Shown piece by piece: positions 15,920-21,045 of a stretch of 34,713 bases of DNA; the stretch's first letter is position 1, and each line of letters opens with the position of its first letter. The notes beneath the pieces are model-generated. The model was not told the DNA's origin and searched no databases. It saw only the letters and a program-made list of their open reading frames with translations. The translations under genes and the position numbers were made by a program. The DNA is from Candidatus Aminicenantota bacterium (lineage in GTDB: Bacteria; Acidobacteriota; Aminicenantia; Aminicenantales; UBA4085), in contig JAPKZG010000083.1 of NCBI GenBank assembly GCA_026393895.1, forward strand, positions 1-34,713, read 5' to 3'.

Positions 15920-16577
15920 AAAGGCGTTCCGCGATGGTCAGGAGCTCGAGGGAAAAATCCTCCATGTCGGTGATCTGGTCCTTGAGCTGATGGAGGAACA
16001 TGTTGTAGGCGATGACCGCCGGAATGGCGGCGAACAGCCCGACCGCCGTGGCGATCAGGGCTTCGGCGATTCCCGGGACTACCGAGACCAGGCTCGTGGA
16101 ACCGGTGACGCCGATTTTGATGAAGGTGTCCATGATGCCCCAAACCGTGCCTAACAGGCCGATGAAGGGTGAAACGCTTCCGGTCGTGGCCAAAAAACCC
16201 ATCATCTTTTCCATGCGGGCCACTTCGGCGTTGGAGGCCTTCGTCAACGCCCGGCTGAGATTTTCCAGGCGCGAGCCGCCGTTGGCTTCCGGCGCGGATT
16301 GCTGCTGCTTGGCCAGGTAAGCCATTTCCTTGTAGCCGGCCAAAAACAACGCCGCGGCGGGACTTCCCGCGTAGGATTTGGCCGCCTCGTTGACCTCGGT
16401 CAGGCTCCGGCTCTTTTTAAAGACCTCCAGGAATTTTTTGGATTTGGCGGAGGCCGTCCGGAAGGTCTTGCGTTTGAAGATGATGATCGTCCAGGAAAAA
16501 ACGGAGAAAAACATCAGGATGAACAGGATGGCCTGAACGACGACCGAAGCTTCCGTGATGAGTTTGAAAATGTTCAT
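15906..16577 (-). CDS. tolQ: TolQ/ExbB-type proton channel subunit
   Basis: The 223-residue protein has three membrane helices: near 10-32 (VVVQAILFILMFFSVFSW), near 125-150 (GFLATTGSVSPFIGLLGTVWG) and near 160-190 (VPGIAEALIATAVGLFAAIPAV). The glycine-rich SPFIGLLGTVWG and the ALIATAVGLFAAIPAV segment are MotA/TolQ/ExbB hallmarks. TolQ forms a pentamer around TolR and drives Tol-Pal with the proton-motive force. It is the first gene of tolQ-tolR-tolA-tolB on the minus strand. No Shine-Dalgarno site precedes the ATG, and a -10 element lies 14 bases upstream. Confidence 0.95.
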   Translation of the reverse strand: MNIFKLITEASVVVQAILFILMFFSVFSWTIIIFKRKTFRTASAKSKKFLEVFKKSRSLTEVNEAAKSYAGSPAAALFLAGYKEMAYLAKQQQSAPEANGGSRLENLSRALTKASNAEVARMEKMMGFLATTGSVSPFIGLLGTVWGIMDTFIKIGVTGSTSLVSVVPGIAEALIATAVGLFAAIPAVIAYNMFLHQLKDQITDMEDFSLELLTIAERLYGTP

Positions 16578-16591
16578 GGGCGTTCGGTTTC

Positions 16592-16621
16592 AGAATAGCA
16601 CAAGGGGGGAAGCGGACACAA
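16592..16621 (-). promoter_or_regulatory. Candidate extended -10 promoter of tolQRAB
   Basis: Minus-strand TGCTATTCT (16600-16592) is an extended -10 element; a weak -35 TTGTGT (16621-16616) lies 18 bases upstream. The -10 box ends 14 bases before the tolQ ATG, so the transcript leader would be about 8 bases with no Shine-Dalgarno site. Confidence 0.4.
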
Positions 16622-16790
16622 CGGCCCGACCTACCGCCTCGGCGGGCGCATCGTCCGACGGGTCCTGGGTCGGCTCACCCCCAAAACTTCTCACGGACCA
16701 TGGAGATAACCCCTTGACTGCATAACCTGGAACTTTTAGCGTTTCGAATTTTGGGGGGCCTCCTGACTCCGGGCGGACCTTGCCGCCCGC

Positions 16791-16822
16791 CGCGTAGGAC
16801 TGCAAAGCTTGCCCAGCCTCCC
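16791..16822 (-). repeat. Degenerate dispersed repeat, copy 1
   Basis: On the minus strand, GGGAGGCTGGGCAA (16822-16809) runs into AAGCTTTGCAGTCCTACGCG (16810-16791). The second block matches 31576-31596 with one two-for-one change, and the first resembles 31603-31616. Both copies lie outside genes. The block order differs between the copies, so this may be decayed, rearranged repeat DNA. Confidence 0.45.
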
Positions 16823-16903
16823 ACCCATCGGATGAATTGTCGTGACATATCGGGTTTTCGGGCGTTTATGTCCGATCCCCCGTCTCAGGCTCATAAGTGG
16901 ATG

Positions 16904-16961
16904 GCGAAATCGGGGACAGGTACGGAATTCGGGAGAATTCCGTACCTGTCCCCGATTTCGC
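16904..16961. repeat. REP-like long palindrome A
   Basis: Two perfect 27-base arms (16904-16930 and 16935-16961) enclose a 4-base loop GGGA. The arm head AAATCGGGGACA (16907-16918) is shared, with small changes, by the palindromes at 19490-19574 and 20909-20964. Such intergenic hairpins with a GGGGACA head are typical of repeats mobilised by REP-associated Y1 transposases (RAYT); that link is known biology and an inference here, as no transposase is in the window. Confidence 0.85.
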
Positions 16962-16999
16962 GTTTCCCCTTAGTTTGATTATGCAGGCGCGACTTAGTC

Positions 17000-17052
17000 C
17001 CGGCGTTCAATAAGCGTCGCTCCAGCCGGACCCCATGCCGAATGAACGCCGG
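17000..17052. repeat. 10-bp inverted repeat after the helicase gene
   Basis: CCGGCGTTCA (17000-17009) and its exact complement TGAACGCCGG (17043-17052) flank 33 bases. The near arm starts 23 bases after the helicase stop at 17075. The layout (about 10-12 bp arms, about 30-base loop, shortly after a minus-strand stop, no T-run) resembles the repeat after tolB. Confidence 0.5.
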
Positions 17053-17074
17053 ATCAAATGATTTCCTGGATGAT

Positions 17075-19420
17075 TCAAGCCAGCAGGCGGGACAGGATGG
17101 CCACGGCGACTTCCTTGGCCGATTCACCGCTTTCGTAAACGGGCCCGACGCAGGAGGGGCACCCGGATTTGCAGGGGCAGGCGGCGATCGTCTTCTGGCA
17201 ATATTCAAGGAGTTTCTTGTCGAGGTCGAAGAGCGACGGGCTCAGGCCGATGCCGCCGGGATAGTTGTCGTAGAGGAAGATATTGGGTTCGAAGTTCGGC
17301 TCCAGGGAGGCGAATCCCGGCCCCTGCTGGACTTTCGCCAGGACGTCTTTGGGCGGGATCGATTCGCCCGTCGAATTGTCCCCGATCGATACGCCCAGGT
17401 CGTGGATGTCGCACATCAGGAAAAGGGGGGCGACGTTGTGGACGATGTAAGACAGCCCGTACAGCCCGTTGATTTTTTCCTCGGGGTCGTAGGCCAGCCC
17501 GGCCAGGAGGTCGGCCGGGATCGTCGCCCACCAGGCCGTCGTGGACATTTCGTTCTGGGGCAGGCTCAAGTCTCCCGCTCCGACGTTTTCCTGGGTGTGA
17601 AATTTGATCTTTTTAAACCCGACGACCTGGGTCGCGACGTGGACGTCGCCGTGGCGGATGTCGAAGCGGTCGAGATGTTTGCGGTCGAACTCGTCTAAGA
17701 TTTTAATTTTCGTGTAATCGATGGCGTCCGTGTAGTAATCGATGTCCGTTTTTTTGACGTAGGCCTTGCGCTCGGCGAAGTCGAGCTTTTCGACGTAGTA
17801 CTGCTCGCCTTCGCAGATGTAGATGGCCTTCTCGTGAAGGGTCGTCAGGGCGGCTGAAAAATCGACCTCGGCGATGATCCGGATTTTGTCGGTCGTGTCG
17901 ACGACCACGAAATTATCCGAGGAGATCGACCGGAGGCTGACCCCGTCGGCCGGGTAGGCGTCCGAGGTCCAGTACCACTTGTCCTTGGCGTGGTGGAGGA
18001 ATTTTTCCTCTTCGAGGAACTTGAGGATTTCGCCGATCTCGGCCCGGCCGAAATTCTCGCCGTCCTGGAACGGGAGCTCGAAGGCGGCGCATTCGATATG
18101 GTTGATGAGAATGGTCAGGTTGTCGGGATTGATGAGCGCCCGTTCGGCGGATTTCGCGAAGAAATAATCCGGGTTGTGGACGATGAACTGGTCGAGCGGG
18201 GCGCTGGACGCGACCAGGACGGCGGCCGACGCCCCCGTCTTCCGGCCGGCTCGTCCGATCCGCTGCCAGGTCGAGGCGATCGTTCCGGGATAGGAGGCGA
18301 GGACGGCGACGTCGAGCGTGCCGATGTCGATGCCGAGTTCGAGGGCGTTGGTCGAAACGACGCCGAGGATTTTTCCCTCCCGGAGGCCTTTCTCGATCTC
18401 CCGGCGCTTGATCGGCAGGTATCCGCCGCGGTATCCCCGGATCAAACCCTCCTGTTTGATCGTTTTTTCGAGGTCCTCCTTGAGATAGGTCAGAAGCACC
18501 TCGGTGACGAGGCGGCTCTGGGCAAAAACGATCGTCTGCAGGTTTTGGTGGAGGAAGATCGAGGCGACCCGCCGGCTTTCGTTGACGTAGGAACGGCGGA
18601 TGCCGAGAGCCGGGTTGACGACGGGGGGGACGTAGAACAGCACGTATTTTTCCCCGCGCGGCGCGCCGTTGTCGTCGATGAGCGTCACCGGGGCTTCGAT
18701 CATTTTTTCGGCCATCTCGAGCGGGTTGGCGATGGTGGCCGTGCAGAGGATGAACTGGGGGTTGGCCCCGTAGAAAGCGGCGACGCGCTTAAGCCGGCGA
18801 AGGATGTTGGCCAGGTGGCTTCCGAAGATGCCCCGGTAATTGTGGAGTTCGTCGATGACGACGTATTTCAGGTTCTCGAAGAGCTTGATCCACTTGGTGT
18901 GATGGGGCAGGATCCCGGCGTGGAGCATGTCCGGGTTCGTCAGGATGATGTGGCCCCGGGCCCGGATCGCCCGGCGGGCGTCCTGAGGCGTGTCGCCGTC
19001 GTAGGTGAAGATCCGGATTTCTCCGGGAAGGCGGGCGATCGTTTCGTCGAGTTCGGCCCGCTGGTCGTTGGCCAGGGCCTTGGTCGGAAAGAGATAAAGC
19101 GCCCGGGCCGAGGGGTCCTTGAGAATCGTGTCGAGCACGGGCAGGTTGTAACAGAGCGTTTTTCCCGACGCGGTCGGGGTGACGACGACGGGATTGCCGC
19201 CTTTTTTCACCGCCTCCCAGCAAGCGTGCTGGTGGCTGTACAGCCGCTCGAACCCTTTGTCTTTAAGGGCGGAAACCAGGGCGGAGTTGACCTCAGCCGG
19301 ATAATCCATGTACCGGCCTTCCTGGGCCGGCAGATGCTTGATCGCCGTCAGTGAATCCGTCTTGAGACTTTCGTCCCGGAGAATTTCGAGCGCCTTGTGA
19401 AGATTTTCTTCGCGGCCCAT
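17075..19420 (-). CDS. DEAD/DEAH helicase with DUF1998 C-terminus, MrfA/Hrq1 type
   Basis: The 781-residue protein has an SF2 helicase core: Walker A TPTASGKT at 81-88, FPTKALANDQ at 111-120, Walker B VVIDELH at 187-193, TATIANP near 227, and motif VI QRIGRAGRKTG near 388-398 after ELGIDIGTLDVA. The C-terminal part ends with a cysteine cluster ACPCKSGCPSC (about 747-757), the four-cysteine metal site of the DUF1998 domain in B. subtilis MrfA (YprA) and fungal Hrq1. MrfA is a 3'-5' helicase for mitomycin C damage and normally pairs with the nuclease MrfB; no MrfB is visible nearby. The gene is alone, with REP-like palindromes on both sides. The ATG at 19420 has no Shine-Dalgarno site and lies 6 bases behind a -10-like box. 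Confidence 0.93.
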   Translation of the reverse strand: MGREENLHKALEILRDESLKTDSLTAIKHLPAQEGRYMDYPAEVNSALVSALKDKGFERLYSHQHACWEAVKKGGNPVVVTPTASGKTLCYNLPVLDTILKDPSARALYLFPTKALANDQRAELDETIARLPGEIRIFTYDGDTPQDARRAIRARGHIILTNPDMLHAGILPHHTKWIKLFENLKYVVIDELHNYRGIFGSHLANILRRLKRVAAFYGANPQFILCTATIANPLEMAEKMIEAPVTLIDDNGAPRGEKYVLFYVPPVVNPALGIRRSYVNESRRVASIFLHQNLQTIVFAQSRLVTEVLLTYLKEDLEKTIKQEGLIRGYRGGYLPIKRREIEKGLREGKILGVVSTNALELGIDIGTLDVAVLASYPGTIASTWQRIGRAGRKTGASAAVLVASSAPLDQFIVHNPDYFFAKSAERALINPDNLTILINHIECAAFELPFQDGENFGRAEIGEILKFLEEEKFLHHAKDKWYWTSDAYPADGVSLRSISSDNFVVVDTTDKIRIIAEVDFSAALTTLHEKAIYICEGEQYYVEKLDFAERKAYVKKTDIDYYTDAIDYTKIKILDEFDRKHLDRFDIRHGDVHVATQVVGFKKIKFHTQENVGAGDLSLPQNEMSTTAWWATIPADLLAGLAYDPEEKINGLYGLSYIVHNVAPLFLMCDIHDLGVSIGDNSTGESIPPKDVLAKVQQGPGFASLEPNFEPNIFLYDNYPGGIGLSPSLFDLDKKLLEYCQKTIAACPCKSGCPSCVGPVYESGESAKEVAVAILSRLLA

Positions 19421-19426
19421 AGCCGC

Positions 19427-19456
19427 ATGCTAACGCATCGTCCGGCTTGACGTCAA
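19427..19456 (-). promoter_or_regulatory. Candidate leaderless promoter of the helicase gene
   Basis: Minus-strand TTGACG (19456-19451), 18 bases, then TAGCAT (19432-19427). The -10 box ends 6 bases before the ATG at 19420, so the first transcribed base would be about the A of the start codon. The -10 match is 4 of 6. Confidence 0.4.
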
Positions 19457-19490
19457 CGTGAAGGATGCCGGTCTCTTCACGGACAAGAAA

Positions 19491-19574
19491 AATCGGAGAC
19501 ACAATACCTGTTTCCTAATTGATTTTCCTGGTTGCTCCTGGAGAAATAGGGAAATAGGTATTGTGTCTCCAATT
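19491..19574. repeat. REP-like long palindrome C (imperfect)
   Basis: Arms 19491-19515 and 19550-19574 match at 23 of 25 positions and enclose 34 bases. The head AATCGGAGACACAATACC resembles the heads of the palindromes at 16904 and 20909. It ends one base before an ATG (19576) that may be the old start of the next gene. Confidence 0.75.
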
Positions 19575-19626
19575 TATGGGCTAAAAATTTGAGAGAACGA
19601 GGGCCAAGTGGGGAAGCGATCCCCGG

Positions 19627-19926
19627 GTGTCGGTCACAAAACAAGGGCACCTGATCTTCAACGCGGCCTGTACCGACAAGTTTGTTAAAGATTACGCCTG
19701 GGCCGAGCTCCACTACGACCGCAAGGAGCGGCTCATCGGGCTCAAACTTTCGAAAGACGAGCGGCCGGACGCTTACAAAATCAACCGTAACCGCAAGGGC
19801 CGCTATGTCTACGTCAGTGCCTTCGGCTTCCTGAGATATTTCGAGATTCCGCACCCGAAAACCAAGGCCTGCGCCGTGACTTGGGACGAAAAGGACAAGA
19901 TGCTCGTCCTGGACCTCAAGGCCTGA
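19627..19926 (+). CDS. Small unknown protein, possible lost start codon
   Basis: From the GTG at 19627 the product is 99 residues, basic and aromatic-rich, with no membrane helix: VTKQGHLIFNAAC, a YAWAELHYDRKERLIGL strand pair, AYKINRNRKGRYVYVSAFGFL and a C-terminal VTWDEKDKMLVLDL. It looks like a compact beta-rich fold; I do not know the function. The 14 codons before the GTG also look coding (KFERTRAKWGSDPR), but they follow an in-frame TAA at 19582 that comes two codons after an ATG at 19576. So the original start may be ATG-GGC-TAA-AAA, broken by small changes beside palindrome C. A GTG restart, or loss of the gene, are both possible. No clear Shine-Dalgarno site precedes the GTG. It sits directly upstream of the toxin-antitoxin pair. 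Confidence 0.6.
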   Translation: MSVTKQGHLIFNAACTDKFVKDYAWAELHYDRKERLIGLKLSKDERPDAYKINRNRKGRYVYVSAFGFLRYFEIPHPKTKACAVTWDEKDKMLVLDLKA

Positions 19927-19941
19927 GGCCCGCTCCGTTTC

Positions 19942-19962
19942 TTTGCCCTGATGCCGGGCAAA
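19942..19962. terminator. Weak terminator-like hairpin after the small unknown gene
   Basis: TTTGCCC (19942-19948) pairs exactly with GGGCAAA (19956-19962) around a 7-base loop, 16 bases after the stop at 19926. No T-run follows, so termination is uncertain. Confidence 0.35.
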
Positions 19963-20128
19963 ACCCGTCGTGTCGGGCCGGTCGGCCCCTCCCCTGACTA
20001 CGGTCAATTTTCTCCTCGGGACTTCCCCCAAAAAACGTATCTCCCGATTAAAAAATGCCATAGATATAGTCGCGGAATCTCCCCGCGGCCGAGAATGCCT
20101 CGCTGAAGCCGTATTACGGGAAATCCTG

Positions 20129-20161
20129 TTACTTCCTTACTTGACAGAAATAAGGAAATAA
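20129..20161. promoter_or_regulatory. Operator-like inverted repeat over the TA operon -35 box
   Basis: TTACTTCCTTA (20129-20139) and TAAGGAAATAA (20151-20161) are inverted copies with one mismatch, 22 bases centre to centre, about two helix turns. A consensus TTGACA (20141-20146) lies between them; the best -10 at 17 bases is GATCAT (20164-20169). Autoregulation by the AbrB-type antitoxin is the natural inference. Confidence 0.6.
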
Positions 20162-20167
20162 TGGATC

Positions 20168-20422
20168 ATGAATGTGGAGATGCCGATGCTTTGCAAGAGA
20201 ACTTACAAGAACCAGGTCACCATCCCGAAAAAAGTGATGGAGAAATTCGCCGACGTCGAATACTTCGAAGCGACGGCCGAAGAAGGAAAAATCACCCTCA
20301 CCCCGGTCGAAATATCGCTTCGCGGAAAAGCGAACTTGGACAAAATCAGGAAAAAGATGTCCGCCCTGGGCGTGACGCCTCAGGATGTCGACGACGCCAT
20401 CGCCTGGGCCCGGAAAAAGTGA
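20168..20422 (+). CDS. AbrB/MazE-type antitoxin (SpoVT-AbrB fold)
   Basis: The 84-residue protein has the swapped-hairpin signature KRTYKNQVTIPKKVMEKF at about 10-27 and a matching second strand set ITLTPVE near 42-48, which form the DNA-binding AbrB dimer. The charged C-terminal half (about 55-84) with VTPQDVDDAIAWARKK is the likely toxin-wrapping helix. The ATG at 20168 is the longest start; the in-frame ATG at 20186 has a GGAG six bases upstream and the ATG at 20180 lies 10 bases behind the candidate -10, so the true N-terminus may be 4-6 residues shorter. The stop overlaps the PIN toxin start (GTGA). Confidence 0.88.
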   Translation: MNVEMPMLCKRTYKNQVTIPKKVMEKFADVEYFEATAEEGKITLTPVEISLRGKANLDKIRKKMSALGVTPQDVDDAIAWARKK

Positions 20423-20844
20423 ATCGATCCCGGCCTCTTCGCCTCGTTCTCGATACGAACGTTTTTGTTTCGGCCGTTCTCTTCGGCGGCAAACCGGGCC
20501 GGATTCTTTTCGGGGCGAGGGAAGGAAATTTTCGCCTGCTGCTCTCGGCCCCGGTCCTCAAGGAATACGTCACGGTCCTGGCTTATCCCAAATTCGACCT
20601 GGCGGCGGGCGACATTCGGCGTTTGGTCCGGGAAGATTTGATTCCCTGGAGCGAGCCGGTCCAGGTCGCGACGAAGGTCCGGTTCATCCCAGAGGACCCG
20701 TCGGACGATAAATTTCTCGCTTTAGCCGTTGATGGAAAAGCCGACATGGTCATCAGCGGAGATCGCCATCTATTAGGTGCGAAGATGTTTCGCGACATCC
20801 CGATTCTCTCGGTTGACGAATTTTTGACAGAACCCCGGCGGTGA
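20419..20844 (+). CDS. PIN-domain toxin, putative endoribonuclease
   Basis: The GTG at 20419 overlaps the antitoxin stop and gives 141 residues; open frame upstream lies inside the antitoxin gene. The PIN acidic residues are visible: Asp12 in LVLDTNVFVSA, Glu49 in PVLKEYVTVL, Asp97 in DPSDDKFLALA and Asp115 in MVISGDRHLL. These bind the metal ions for RNA cleavage. The sequence style fits the COG1569 group of PIN toxins. It should be held inactive by the AbrB-type partner. A REP-like palindrome starts 64 bases after the stop. The target RNA cannot be inferred. Confidence 0.9.
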   Translation: MNRSRPLRLVLDTNVFVSAVLFGGKPGRILFGAREGNFRLLLSAPVLKEYVTVLAYPKFDLAAGDIRRLVREDLIPWSEPVQVATKVRFIPEDPSDDKFLALAVDGKADMVISGDRHLLGAKMFRDIPILSVDEFLTEPRR

Positions 20845-20908
20845 TTCCGGGCTATCGGGAATCCTTCGTTATGGGCTGCTATTTTTAGATTCGTTTTCTC
20901 TCTATCCG

Positions 20909-20964
20909 GGAAATGGGGGACACGATCCCGATTTCGGAAAATCGGGATCGTGTCCCCCATTTCC
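20909..20964. repeat. REP-like long palindrome B
   Basis: Two perfect 26-base arms (20909-20934 and 20939-20964) enclose a 4-base loop CGGA. The head AAATGGGGGACACGATCCC is related to palindromes A and C. It lies between the PIN gene and the uvrA promoter. Together with palindrome C it brackets the small unknown gene and the toxin-antitoxin pair. Confidence 0.85.
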
Positions 20965-21007
20965 ACGTTAATCCAGGTTTTCCGGAATAGCGAAATTAGC
21001 CGATATA

Positions 21008-21036
21008 TTGCCCTGGCCGCCGAAAATGCCTAAAAT
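21008..21036 (+). promoter_or_regulatory. Probable promoter of uvrA-holB-ricT, leaderless layout
   Basis: TTGCCC (21008-21013), 17 bases, and TAAAAT (21031-21036, 5 of 6) end exactly 9 bases before the uvrA ATG. The short gap contains AAGG but leaves room for a leader of only two or three bases. No LexA-type box is obvious. Confidence 0.6.
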
Positions 21037-21045
21037 GATAAGGTT

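Larger units (their letters stand above)
16578..17074. other. 497-base gene-free stretch between tolQ and the helicase gene
   Basis: Both flanking genes are on the minus strand. I see no convincing coding sequence. It holds the tolQ promoter, a degenerate dispersed repeat (16791-16822), a 27-bp-arm REP-like hairpin (16904-16961), and a 10-bp inverted repeat (17000-17052) after the helicase stop. Small open frames here lack good starts and family features. Confidence 0.75.

Noticed and set aside
16590-16805. 71-codon minus-strand ORF between tolQ and the repeats
   Set aside because: No Shine-Dalgarno site or family features, and it overlaps the tolQ promoter and repeat DNA.
16904-16961. Palindrome A as an intrinsic terminator
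   Set aside because: No T-run on either side, arms far longer than usual, and the head recurs in two other palindromes.
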